Of a stretch of DNA of 64,000 bases, positions 50,997 to 59,466 are shown piece after piece; position 1 is the stretch's first letter, and each line of letters starts with the position of its first letter. The notes under the pieces were generated by a model that worked only from the letters and a program-made list of their open reading frames with translations, ran no database searches and had not been told where the DNA came from. Origin of the DNA: Antarcticimicrobium sp040365005 (lineage in GTDB: Bacteria; Pseudomonadota; Alphaproteobacteria; Rhodobacterales; Rhodobacteraceae); contig NZ_BAABWV010000005.1 of the NCBI RefSeq assembly GCF_040365005.1, forward strand, positions 124,001-188,000, given 5' to 3'. Both the position numbers and the translations under genes were made by a program.

Positions 50997-51040
50997 CAAA
51001 TTTCTTCGAAGAAATTTGTCAGGATTCTTCGAAGAATCCT
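50997..51040. repeat. Tandem perfect palindromes centred on TTCGAA
   Basis: A perfect 22-base palindrome (50997-51018) is followed after two bases by a perfect 20-base palindrome (51021-51040). Both share the central 12 bases TTCTTCGAAGAA but have different arms (CAAAT... and AGGA...). The AT-rich arms contrast with the surroundings. The second palindrome contains two GANTC sites (51023-51027 and 51034-51038), the CcrM methylation target. They lie between the stop of the MBL-fold gene (50994) and the ATG at 51053, so they would form two hairpins in the mRNA. Confidence 0.85.
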
Positions 51041-51052
51041 GCAGGAGCGCGC

Positions 51053-51502
51053 ATGAAGTGGATCGACACGCCCCCCGCCTGGCTGCTCGGTGCGATCCTG
51101 ATCGCCTGGGGCCAGGCCCGGTATTATCCCGCCGGGCTTGAGTTTGGTGGCGCCTGGTCCGATTTCGCCGGCGGCCTGCTGGTCGGGGGCGGGGTGCTTC
51201 TGATGCTGCTGGCGGTGGTCGAACTGCGCCGCCACCACACCACCGTCCTGCCCCATGGCACCCCCAGCGCGCTGGTGCAGTCGGGGATCTACAAGCGCAG
51301 CCGCAACCCGATCTACCTGGGCGACCTGCTGGTGCTCGCCGGGCTGATCCTGCGCTTCGACGCGGTGCTGGCGCTGCCGCTTCTGCCGATCTTCACCTGG
51401 GTGATCGAGCGCCGCTTCATCCTGCCGGAGGAAGACCGCCTGCGCCGTACCTATCACGCCGATTTCGGGCGTTATGAACAAAAAACACGCCGTTGGGTGT
51501 AA
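51053..51502 (+). CDS. Isoprenylcysteine carboxyl methyltransferase (ICMT/PEMT)-like membrane protein
   Basis: 149 residues starting MKWIDTPPAWLLGAILIAWG. Four hydrophobic helices; the C-terminal RSRNPIYLGDLLVLAG and FILPEEDRLRRTYHADFGRY are the conserved S-adenosylmethionine-binding part of bacterial ICMT-family methyltransferases. Substrate not known in bacteria. It follows the MBL-fold gene by 58 bases, with the twin palindromes in between. AGGAGC lies 6 to 11 bases before the start. Confidence 0.85.
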   Translation: MKWIDTPPAWLLGAILIAWGQARYYPAGLEFGGAWSDFAGGLLVGGGVLLMLLAVVELRRHHTTVLPHGTPSALVQSGIYKRSRNPIYLGDLLVLAGLILRFDAVLALPLLPIFTWVIERRFILPEEDRLRRTYHADFGRYEQKTRRWV

Positions 51503-51632
51503 CTGATATGTATCAAATACCCCGTGCGACCTTTGCCGCGCTTGCGTAATTTTCTTGCGCGCGATAGGTGACGGATTTGCAAACTGTACCGTATCGCGTC
51601 CCGCGCAGGGGCGACAAAGGGGGACCAGATAG

Positions 51633-53204
51633 GTGAAGATAGGGACACCGAAGGAAATCTACGAGGGCGAAGCGCGGGTGGCGATGACACCCGACTCGGC
51701 CAGGCAACTGCAAAAGCTGGGTTATGAGTGTGCCATCGAGACCGGGGCCGGCGCGGCCGCCGGGTTTTCGGATGCCACCTATGAGGCGGCCGGTGTCGAG
51801 ATCGTCAAAACCGCGGCGGCGCTGTGGAAGACGGCCGACATCATTGCCAAGGTGCGCCAGCCGAACGAGACCGAGCTGAAGCGCCTGACCAAGGACAAGA
51901 CGCTGATCTCCTTCTTCAATCCCGGCGGGAATGAAGAGGGGCTGGAACTGGCCAAGTCCAAGGGCGCCACCGTAATCGCCATGGAAATGGTGCCGCGGAT
52001 CTCCCGCGCGCAGAAGATGGACGCGCTCAGCTCGATGGCCAATATCGCCGGCTACCGCGCGGTGATCGAGGCGGGCAACAACTTTGGCCGCTTCTTCACC
52101 GGCCAGGTGACGGCGGCGGGCAAGGTGCCCCCGGCCAAGGTGCTGGTGGTCGGTGCCGGTGTCGCGGGTCTTGCCGCGATCGGCACCTCGACCAGCCTCG
52201 GCGCGATCACCTATGCCTTCGACGTGCGTCCCGAGGTGGCCGAACAGGTCGAATCGATGGGTGCCGAGTTCGTCTATCTCGATTTCGAGGAAGAGCAGCA
52301 GGACGGCGCCGCCACCGGCGGTTATGCCTCGGTGTCGAGCCCTGAATTCCGCGAGGCACAGCTGGCCAAGTTCCGCGAGCTGGCGCCCGAGGTAGACATC
52401 GTGATCACCACCGCGCTGATCCCCAACCGCGAGGCGCCGGAACTGTGGACCGAGGACATGGTCAAGGCCATGAAGCCGGGCTCGGTGATCGTCGATCTCG
52501 CCGCCGAGAAGGGCGGCAACTGCAAGCTGACCGTCGCGGACGAAAAGATCGTCACCGACAACGGCGTCACCATCATCGGCTATACCGATTTCCCCAGCCG
52601 GATGGCCTCGCAAGCCTCGACGCTCTATGCCACCAACATCCGTCACATGATGACCGACCTGACGCCCGAGAAGGACGGCAAGGTCGTGCACGACATGGAC
52701 GACGACGTGATCCGGGGCGCCACCGTCACCCATGACGGCGAAATCACCTTCCCGCCGCCGCCGCCCAAGGTTCAGGCGATCGCGGCGCAGAAGAAGGAAA
52801 AGCCCAAGGAACTGACGCCGGAAGAAAAGCGGGCGGAAGAGGTCGCGGCCTTCAAGCAGCAGACCAAGACCCAGGTCACCCTGTTGACGGTCGGCGCGGT
52901 GCTGCTGCTGGGGGTGGGCCTGGTGGCCCCGGCCAGCTTCATGCAGCACTTCATCGTCTTTGTGCTGTCGGTCTTCGTCGGCTTCCAGGTGATCTGGAAC
53001 GTCAGCCACAGCCTGCACACCCCGCTGATGGCGGTCACCAATGCCATTTCGTCGATCATCATCCTGGGCGCTCTGTTGCAGATCGGCTCGGGCTCGGGGC
53101 TGGTGATCGTCCTGGCCGCGCTGTCGGTCTTCATGGCCGGGATCAACATCTTCGGTGGCTTCCTCGTGACTCGGCGCATGCTCGCCATGTTCCAGAAATC
53201 GTAA
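51633..53204 (+). CDS. pntA: NAD(P) transhydrogenase subunit alpha
   Basis: 523 residues from a GTG start (AAAGGGGGA 8 bases before). E. coli-type fused alpha subunit: the N-terminal NAD(H)-binding dI domain (1-380) with PKEIYEGEARVAMTP, NFGRFFTGQ, VVGAGVAGLAAI and NRMASQ-type TDFPSRMASQ, a Pro-rich linker (FPPPPPKVQ, then charged AQKKEKPKELTPEEKRAEE), and three to four transmembrane helices at the C-terminus. It uses the proton gradient to reduce NADP+ with NADH. Followed 13 bases on by pntB. Confidence 0.97.
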   Translation: MKIGTPKEIYEGEARVAMTPDSARQLQKLGYECAIETGAGAAAGFSDATYEAAGVEIVKTAAALWKTADIIAKVRQPNETELKRLTKDKTLISFFNPGGNEEGLELAKSKGATVIAMEMVPRISRAQKMDALSSMANIAGYRAVIEAGNNFGRFFTGQVTAAGKVPPAKVLVVGAGVAGLAAIGTSTSLGAITYAFDVRPEVAEQVESMGAEFVYLDFEEEQQDGAATGGYASVSSPEFREAQLAKFRELAPEVDIVITTALIPNREAPELWTEDMVKAMKPGSVIVDLAAEKGGNCKLTVADEKIVTDNGVTIIGYTDFPSRMASQASTLYATNIRHMMTDLTPEKDGKVVHDMDDDVIRGATVTHDGEITFPPPPPKVQAIAAQKKEKPKELTPEEKRAEEVAAFKQQTKTQVTLLTVGAVLLLGVGLVAPASFMQHFIVFVLSVFVGFQVIWNVSHSLHTPLMAVTNAISSIIILGALLQIGSGSGLVIVLAALSVFMAGINIFGGFLVTRRMLAMFQKS

Positions 53205-53217
53205 GGAGTAGGGGATC

Positions 53218-54693
53218 ATGGAATTCGGATTTACCACGGCGGCCTATGTGGTCGCGGCCGTCCTCTTCATCCTGTCGCTGGGCGGCCTCTCGGGGCAGGA
53301 AAGCGCCAAGCGCGCGGTCTGGTACGGCATCGCCGGCATGGCGCTGGCGGTCTTTGCAACGCTGATCGGCCCGGCACAGGGGCTTTGGCTGCTGTCGATC
53401 GTGCTGCTCGCCGCAGGCGGCGTGATCGGCGCCTATGTGGCCGGCAAGGTCGAGATGACCGGCATGCCGCAACTGGTCGCCGCGATGCACTCGCTGGTCG
53501 GTCTCGCGGCGGTCTTCGTGGGCTTCAACGCCCATTTCGAGATGGGCCATGTCGGCGCCATCATGGCGACGGCCCCGGACGCGCTGGACGCCACCGGACT
53601 CGCGGCCTGGACGCATGACCTGCATCTCGGCACCTTTGCCGCGCTGATCGCGCACAAGACCCCGGTCGAGCTGAACATCCTCAAGGTCGAACTCTTCCTC
53701 GGGATCTTCATCGGGGCGGTCACCTTCACCGGCTCGGTCATTGCCTATGGCAAGCTGGCCGGCAAGGTGAACTCGGCCGCCAAGAAGCTGCCCGGCGGCC
53801 ACATGCTGAACGCCGGCGCCGCAGCCCTCTCGCTGATCTGCCTGATCTGGTACTTCAACACCGGGGGCTTCGTGCCGCTGGCGATCATGACGCTGGCTGC
53901 CTTCTTCATCGGTTACCACCTGATCATGGGTATCGGCGGCGCCGACATGCCGGTGGTGGTCTCGATGCTGAACAGCTACTCGGGCTGGGCGGCGGCGGCG
54001 ATCGGCTTCAGCCTCGGCAACGATCTGCTGATCGTGGTCGGTGCGCTGGTCGGCTCCTCGGGCGCGATCCTGTCGTACATCATGTGCAAGGCGATGAACC
54101 GCTCGTTCATCTCGGTGATCCTGGGCGGCTTCGGCGGTGCGGCTGGCCCGCAGATGGAGGTCGAGGGAGAGATGATCGCCATCGACGCCGAGGGTGTCGC
54201 ATCGGCCCTGAACGAGGCCGACAGCGTCATCATCATCCCCGGCTACGGCATGGCGGTGGCGCAGGCGCAGAACGCGGTCAGTGACCTGACCAAGAAGCTG
54301 CGCGCCAAGGGCAAGAACGTCCGCTTTGCCATCCACCCGGTGGCCGGCCGTCTGCCGGGGCACATGAACGTGCTTCTGGCCGAGGCGCGGGTGCCCTATG
54401 ACATCGTGATGGAGATGGACGAGATCAACGATGATTTCCCCGACACCGACGTGGCGATCGTCATCGGCTCGAACGACATCGTGAACCCGGCCGCGCAAGA
54501 GGACCCCAACAGCCCGATCGCCGGCATGCCGGTGCTGGAGTGCTGGAAGGCGAAACAGGTCTTCGTCTCCAAGCGGGGGCAGGGCACCGGCTATTCCGGG
54601 ATCGAGAACCCGCTGTTCTACAAGGAGAACACGCGCATGTTCTACGGCGATGCCAAGGACAGCCTCGACAAGCTGATCCCGCTGATCGACTGA
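53218..54693 (+). CDS. pntB: NAD(P) transhydrogenase subunit beta
   Basis: 491 residues: eight or nine transmembrane helices (1-270), then the NADP(H)-binding dIII domain with IIIPGYGMAVAQAQNAV, IHPVAGRLPGHMNVLLAEA and VIGSNDIVNPAAQEDP. AAGGAG lies just before the start. Main NADPH source together with pntA; in this window it would supply glutathione reductase and the OYE-type reductase. Confidence 0.97.
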   Translation: MEFGFTTAAYVVAAVLFILSLGGLSGQESAKRAVWYGIAGMALAVFATLIGPAQGLWLLSIVLLAAGGVIGAYVAGKVEMTGMPQLVAAMHSLVGLAAVFVGFNAHFEMGHVGAIMATAPDALDATGLAAWTHDLHLGTFAALIAHKTPVELNILKVELFLGIFIGAVTFTGSVIAYGKLAGKVNSAAKKLPGGHMLNAGAAALSLICLIWYFNTGGFVPLAIMTLAAFFIGYHLIMGIGGADMPVVVSMLNSYSGWAAAAIGFSLGNDLLIVVGALVGSSGAILSYIMCKAMNRSFISVILGGFGGAAGPQMEVEGEMIAIDAEGVASALNEADSVIIIPGYGMAVAQAQNAVSDLTKKLRAKGKNVRFAIHPVAGRLPGHMNVLLAEARVPYDIVMEMDEINDDFPDTDVAIVIGSNDIVNPAAQEDPNSPIAGMPVLECWKAKQVFVSKRGQGTGYSGIENPLFYKENTRMFYGDAKDSLDKLIPLID

Positions 54694-54717
54694 TCGAAAG
54701 GCCAACCGAAACGCGTC

Positions 54718-54746
54718 AAAGCCCCGCCCCTGTGGCGGGGCTTTTT
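54718..54746 (+). terminator. Intrinsic terminator after pntAB
   Basis: Perfect 11-base stem AAAGCCCCGCC (54718-54728) with GGCGGGGCTTT (54734-54744) and a TTTTT run, 25 bases after the pntB stop. Confidence 0.92.
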
Positions 54747-54877
54747 CGTTTTCCCGGGGGCGCCGCCGGGTCGACGCGGTTCGGTATGCCACTGTATTCC
54801 GGTAACACATTGAAATAAAAAAGTTTTTGTTTTTTCGCCCCGGCTGCGTTTAGATAGGGCAAAGCAAGGACCGACAG

Positions 54878-56173
54878 ATGCCCCCGATCGAAGACCACCC
54901 TTTGCGTTACCGGCTCGCGAACGAGCTGCACGCGCGCCCGTTTCCGGCGATGAAGAACACCTCGACGGTGGTCTACCTTGCCATCAAGCAACCGAAAGAG
55001 GCGGTCAGCCGCGACCGTGCCGCCGACGTGGCGCACCTGACCGACCTGCTCGACCGCCACGGCGCGCCGCACCCACAGCCGGGCGCCACCCACTACAGTG
55101 GCCGCATCGGGCGCCACGCGCTGAAATGGGAACAGCATACCGAGTTCGTGACCTATACCGCGATCTCCGACGGGCTCAGCGACCGGCCCTTCGATCCGGC
55201 CGATTTCGCGGTCTTCCCCGAGGATTGGCTGAACGCGGCGCCGGGTCAGCGCATCACTTCGATCGCGCTCCGGGTCTGCCCGCGCCCGGACGAAGCCGGC
55301 GTGAACGCCGCGCTGGCCGATTGGTTCGTGCCCGAAAGCACCGCCGCCTCCTACGTTCTGGACGATGCGGCGGTGGCGGCGGGCGATTTCCGTATCGACC
55401 CGGCCGGTCACATGCGCTTTGCCGTCTTCGTGGGCGAGGGGGCCGGCCAGCGACGCATCGGCCGCGTGGTCCAGCGGCTGTGCGAGATCGAGACCTACAA
55501 GGCGATGTCGATGCTGGGGTTCTCCCGCGCTCAGCAGCTCTCGGGCGAGATTGGCACGCTCGACAACCACCTGTCGCAACTCATGGTCGACATGACCGGT
55601 GGTGGCATCCCGGCGGAACAGACCCTGACCAAACTGCTGTCGATTTCCGCCGAACTGGAATCGATGGGCGCGCGCAGCTCGTTCCGCTTCGGGGCCACCG
55701 GCGCCTATGAGGCGATCGTCAACCAGCGCATCGCCTCGCTGCGCGAAGAGCGGTTCCAGGGCCGCCAGACCTTTGCCGATTTCATGGCCCGTCGCTATGC
55801 GCCCGCCATGCGCACGGTGACCTCGACGCGAGAGCGGCTGCAGGCGCTGGCGGATCGCGCCATGCGCGCGGGTGAGCTGTTGCGCACGCGGGTGGACGTG
55901 GAACGCAGCGCGCAGAACCAGGCGCTGTTGGCCAGCATGGACCGCCGCGCCGACCTGTCGCTGCGGCTGCAACACACGGTCGAGGGGCTCTCGGTGGTGG
56001 CGATCAGCTATTACGCGGTGTCACTGGCCAGCTACCTGCTCTACCCGGTGGCGCATGCCGCCGGGCTGAGCAAGGGGATGTTGACCGGGGCGCTCACTCT
56101 GCCGGTTGTGCTGGCCGTATGGGGCGCGGTGCGCCGGATCCGGAAAGGGATCGAGAAAGGATCGCATTCATAG
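54878..56173 (+). CDS. DUF3422 family membrane-anchored protein
   Basis: 431 residues. Family hallmarks are the start HPLRYRLANELHARPFPA and the later ALKWEQHTEFVTYT; a coiled-coil-like charged helix around 330-370 (RERLQALADRAMRAGELLRT) leads to two C-terminal transmembrane helices (about 378-415) and a basic tail. DUF3422 proteins are common in proteobacteria and of unknown function; the N-terminus should be cytoplasmic. It overlaps the convergent YeeE/YedE gene by 80 bases. The upstream interval (54747-54877) is AT-rich for the window and probably holds its promoter. Confidence 0.87.
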   Translation: MPPIEDHPLRYRLANELHARPFPAMKNTSTVVYLAIKQPKEAVSRDRAADVAHLTDLLDRHGAPHPQPGATHYSGRIGRHALKWEQHTEFVTYTAISDGLSDRPFDPADFAVFPEDWLNAAPGQRITSIALRVCPRPDEAGVNAALADWFVPESTAASYVLDDAAVAAGDFRIDPAGHMRFAVFVGEGAGQRRIGRVVQRLCEIETYKAMSMLGFSRAQQLSGEIGTLDNHLSQLMVDMTGGGIPAEQTLTKLLSISAELESMGARSSFRFGATGAYEAIVNQRIASLREERFQGRQTFADFMARRYAPAMRTVTSTRERLQALADRAMRAGELLRTRVDVERSAQNQALLASMDRRADLSLRLQHTVEGLSVVAISYYAVSLASYLLYPVAHAAGLSKGMLTGALTLPVVLAVWGAVRRIRKGIEKGSHS

Positions 56174-57167
56174 CGATCCCGCCCAGGGCGATCGCGGCCA
56201 GCGCCAGGATCGCCGCAAGGCTCAGCGTCGGCACCCCCGACAGCCCCGCACCCAGGGTGCAGCCGCCGGCCAGCACGCCGCCCACGCCCATCAGCACCGC
56301 GCCGGCTAGGTAACGGCCGGTCTGTGCCGGCCCGTCGAAACTCTGCCAGGCGAATTCCCCGCGCAGCAGGGAGGCCGCCAGCGCCCCCAAGACCACGCCA
56401 CCGACCAGCGCCGGCCCGAACCCCGCTGGCACCGCCGAGGACGCGACGGTAAAGAACAGCGTCTCCGACATCGGCGAGGTGAAGGACAGGCTTTCCATCG
56501 CGATCGGCTCGAATTCGTCGAACAGGATGAACCCGGTCCCGACCCATCCCAACGCGGCCAATACCCCGATGGCCGCCGCCCCAATGAGCGAATGCGGCGC
56601 GGCGCCCGAGCGCAGCGCGTAAAGGAGCGCGGCCGCCGCGATCAGCGCGGCCCAGACCGGCGCGCCGCCGGGCAGGGCGGCAAGGGTGGTGAAATTCCCC
56701 AATTCGACGGTCAAACTCCCCAATCCGGTGCGCAGCGGCGCCAACACCCCCTTGAGCGTGGCATGGGCCGTGACCGCGAACACCAGCAGCACCAGCAGCG
56801 CCCGCAGGTTGCCGCCCCCCGCCAGAACCGTCAGCCGCGACACGCAGCCCCGGGTCAGCACCATACCGGCGCCAAAGGCCAGCCCGCCCAGCACGATGGC
56901 CAGCACCGGCAGACCGGACGCGAGAAAGCGGTGATCCTCGAACCCGATCCAGCCCAGTGCCACGGCCCCCTGCGTGCCGATCACGGCGATGGCAAGCGCG
57001 GTCAGCCAGACGCCCATCGCGCTGCGACGATCCGTGCCGACCAGAGCCCGGCGCAGGCAGAACCGGGTGATCTGTGCCAGCACGCCAAAGGCAAGGCCCA
57101 GACCGAGGCCGAACAAGACGCTGACCTCGCGCGCGGTGGTGTCCTCGAACCCGAATGTCTCGAACAT
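56094..57167 (-). CDS. YeeE/YedE family sulfur-compound transporter
   Basis: 357 residues from MFETFGFEDTTAREVSVLFG, nine to ten membrane helices in two halves. Conserved cysteines sit in ITRFCLRRAL, LTRGCVSRLTVLAGGGNLRA and LAGGCTLGAGLSG, as in TsuA-type thiosulfate transporters where such thiols relay the substrate. It probably imports thiosulfate or a related sulfur species; no rhodanese or TusA gene is adjacent. Its last 80 bases overlap the end of the DUF3422 gene. Confidence 0.88.
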   Translation of the reverse strand: MFETFGFEDTTAREVSVLFGLGLGLAFGVLAQITRFCLRRALVGTDRRSAMGVWLTALAIAVIGTQGAVALGWIGFEDHRFLASGLPVLAIVLGGLAFGAGMVLTRGCVSRLTVLAGGGNLRALLVLLVFAVTAHATLKGVLAPLRTGLGSLTVELGNFTTLAALPGGAPVWAALIAAAALLYALRSGAAPHSLIGAAAIGVLAALGWVGTGFILFDEFEPIAMESLSFTSPMSETLFFTVASSAVPAGFGPALVGGVVLGALAASLLRGEFAWQSFDGPAQTGRYLAGAVLMGVGGVLAGGCTLGAGLSGVPTLSLAAILALAAIALGGIAMNAILSRSLSGSGAPRPIRPAQPAE

Positions 57168-57257
57168 GTCATAGCCTCGCAAAAACGGAACAAAGTCCCA
57201 CTAGGGCGGGGATGACGCGAAAAACAAGGTGATAAACCGTCTGTTTGTCGGTGTCTC

Positions 57258-57304
57258 CGGGAACGATTTCCCGTCTGCGCCCCGCTTTGGCGGAGGGGCG
57301 TTTT
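57258..57304 (+). ncRNA. Possible small RNA or leader end with two hairpins
   Basis: On the plus strand a hairpin CGGGAACGATTTCCCG (57258-57273) is followed by CGCCCC (57278-57283) pairing with GGGGCG (57295-57300) and then TTTT (57301-57304), a terminator shape. No plus-strand gene upstream needs it (the YeeE gene is on the other strand). A GATAAA at 57231 could be a -10. This is inference from structure only. Confidence 0.3.
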
Positions 57305-57326
57305 GCCGTCCGCACCCCGCCGAAAC

Positions 57327-57356
57327 CAAAACCGCCGCCCGGGTGGGGGCGGCGGT
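57327..57356 (-). terminator. Terminator of the ABC permease operon
   Basis: Perfect 10-base inverted repeat ACCGCCGCCC (57331-57340) with GGGCGGCGGT (57347-57356). On the minus strand the stem is followed by TTTGGTTTCG. It lies 30 bases beyond the stop of the permease gene at 57386. Confidence 0.7.
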
Positions 57357-57385
57357 CGGTTCCGTTCCTTTTTGTCCTGTCCGGC

Positions 57386-58360
57386 TCAGCGGCCCCGGAT
57401 GCGCGGATCCAGCGCGTCGCGTAGCCCGTCGCCAAGGTAGTTGACGCTGAGCACGGTCAGCGAGATCGCCAGCCCGGGCCAGAACACCCGCTCGGGGTAT
57501 TGCTGGAGATAGTCGGTGGCATCGAACAACAACCGCCCCCAGGTCGGGAAATCCGGCGGAAAGCCGAGGCCGAGAAAGCTCAGCGCGCTTTCGGTGATGA
57601 TCGCGGTGGCGATGCCCAGCGTCGCCGAGACCATGATCGGCGACAGCACGTTGGGCAGGATATGGCGCAGGATCATCTTGGTGTTGGTGGTCCCGATCGA
57701 GCGGGCGGCCAGGACGAACTCGCGCTCCTTCAGCGCCAGAACGTCGCCGCGCACGATGCGTGCGGTGGGCATCCAGCTGGTCACCCCGATGGCCGCCACG
57801 ATCAGGATGAAGATCCCGCGTTCCGGTCCGAAGGCCGCGTTCAGAGGATCGCGGAACAGTAGCATCATCACAAGCAGCAGCGGCAACAGCGGCAGCGCGA
57901 GGAACAGGTCGGTCAGCCGCATCAGCAGCCCGTCCAGCCGCTTGAAAAAACCCGCCATCACGCCGACGAACGAGCCCAGCCCCAGCGCCAGCAGCATCGC
58001 CGTGATGCCGACCGAGACCGAGGTCTTGCCGCCCGCCATCATCCGCGCAAAGGTATCGCGCCCCAGCTGGTCGGTGCCGAACGGGTGGTCAAAACTGGGC
58101 CCCTGGTTGCGGGCGCGGATGTCGATATGGGTGGCGTCCAGGGTCCAGACCAGCGGCCCGAGATAGACCCAGAACACGATCACCAGGAACATGATGCCGC
58201 CATAGAGCGCGCCCTTGTGGTGCTTGAACTGGTCCCAGACCTCGCGCCACTGGTTGGTGGGGGGCTTGGTGAATTCCTCCAACGGGCCGGCACCGCCGGG
58301 CAGGGCGGTCGAGGCCGGGGCAAGCCCTTCGTCGGGGACGAGACGGTCCTTGTCAGTCAT
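57386..58360 (-). CDS. Dipeptide/oligopeptide-type ABC transporter permease (DppC/OppC class)
   Basis: 324 residues from MTDKDRLVPDEGLAPASTAL. A Pro/Gly-rich lead of about 45 residues, an OppC-type N-terminal helix (WREVWDQFKHHKGALYGGIM), then the permease domain with HPFGTDQLGRDTFARMMAGG and the EAA loop EFVLAARSIGTTNTKMILRH. It ends LDPRIRGR, the normal end of this class. It overlaps the partner permease gene by eight bases. Confidence 0.94.
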   Translation of the reverse strand: MTDKDRLVPDEGLAPASTALPGGAGPLEEFTKPPTNQWREVWDQFKHHKGALYGGIMFLVIVFWVYLGPLVWTLDATHIDIRARNQGPSFDHPFGTDQLGRDTFARMMAGGKTSVSVGITAMLLALGLGSFVGVMAGFFKRLDGLLMRLTDLFLALPLLPLLLVMMLLFRDPLNAAFGPERGIFILIVAAIGVTSWMPTARIVRGDVLALKEREFVLAARSIGTTNTKMILRHILPNVLSPIMVSATLGIATAIITESALSFLGLGFPPDFPTWGRLLFDATDYLQQYPERVFWPGLAISLTVLSVNYLGDGLRDALDPRIRGR

Positions 58361-59360
58361 AGCGGATCCTCGGGTCGAGCAGGCCATAGAGCACGTCGGC
58401 GATCAGGTTGAACAGCACGATCAGCACGGCGAAGATGAAGGTCAGCGTCTGCACCATCGGCAGGTCGTTGGCCTGGATCGCGCCGATCAGTAACTGGCCG
58501 ATCCCGTTCACCTTGAACACCTGCTCAGTGATGATGGCGCCGCCAAAGATCGACGGCACCCCCAGCGCGATCACGGTCACAACCGGGATCATCGAGTTGC
58601 GCAGCACGTGGAGCATGACCACGGTGGTTTCGCCCAGCCCCTTGGCGCGGGCGGTGCGCACGTAGTCCTGATTGAGGTTGTCCAGCATCGAGGCGCGCAT
58701 GAACCGGCTGATCTGCGCGGTGATCTGCAACGCCAGCACCATCACCGGCATCACCATCTGCTGAAGCTGGACGACGAAGCTGTTCCAGTCGACCACCTTG
58801 TGCGTGGTGTCATAGATCGACGGGAACCAGCCCAGGTTGACCGAGAAGACCACGATCACCAGCACGCCGGAAAAGAACGGCGGTACCGAGAAGCCGACCA
58901 TCGAGACAAAGGTGCCGGCCTGGTCGAACCAGGAATATTGCTTGTAGGCGGAATAGATGCCGATCGGGATCGCGATCAGGATGCCCACGATATAGGCGGT
59001 GCCGACCACCCAGAGGGTCTGCGGGATGCGCTGGACCACGATGTCCATCACCGGGCTGCGGGTCTGCCAGGAGATCACGCGCAGGTCGCCGACCGAGAAG
59101 GAGGTGCCGAAGACCGAGTCGATCAGAACCTGCGGCTCGATCCAGAAGAATTGCACGATCCACTTCCAGAACCGGATGTGCATCGGTTGCCCAAGGCCCA
59201 GCGCCTCGCGCATCTTTTCCTTCACGTCGGGGGGAACGGTCAGCGGAACCTGCGCCATGGGGTCGCCCGGCGCCAGTTCCAGCAAGAGAAAAATGACGAG
59301 ACTGATGAACAAAAGCGTCGGAACGGCCAGAACCAATCGTCGGATGGTGAAGGTCAGCAT
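58353..59360 (-). CDS. Dipeptide/oligopeptide-type ABC transporter permease (DppB/OppB class)
   Basis: 335 residues from MLTFTIRRLVLAVPTLLFIS. Six membrane helices, LELAPGDPMAQ after the first, the EAA loop DYVRTARAKGLGETTVVMLH, and the end LLDPRIRYD. Forms the channel with the DppC-type protein. It follows the binding-protein gene after 106 bases that carry a strong hairpin. Confidence 0.95.
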   Translation of the reverse strand: MLTFTIRRLVLAVPTLLFISLVIFLLLELAPGDPMAQVPLTVPPDVKEKMREALGLGQPMHIRFWKWIVQFFWIEPQVLIDSVFGTSFSVGDLRVISWQTRSPVMDIVVQRIPQTLWVVGTAYIVGILIAIPIGIYSAYKQYSWFDQAGTFVSMVGFSVPPFFSGVLVIVVFSVNLGWFPSIYDTTHKVVDWNSFVVQLQQMVMPVMVLALQITAQISRFMRASMLDNLNQDYVRTARAKGLGETTVVMLHVLRNSMIPVVTVIALGVPSIFGGAIITEQVFKVNGIGQLLIGAIQANDLPMVQTLTFIFAVLIVLFNLIADVLYGLLDPRIRYD

Positions 59361-59416
59361 TCGGGAGCGCGCCTTTGCAGCTTGATTGTGTGGTTATTGC
59401 CCGAGTGTCTTGGGTC

Positions 59417-59445
59417 ACCCGCCCCGGAACGCTGCCGGGGCGGGT
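59417..59445. repeat. GC-rich hairpin between binding-protein and permease genes
   Basis: Perfect 11-base stem ACCCGCCCCGG (59417-59427) with CCGGGGCGGGT (59435-59445), loop of seven, no T-run, between the binding-protein stop (59467) and the first permease start (59360). Such hairpins commonly protect or partly terminate the upstream message, giving more binding protein than permease. Confidence 0.75.
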
Positions 59446-59466
59446 CACGTCCTGACGGACGCGGTG

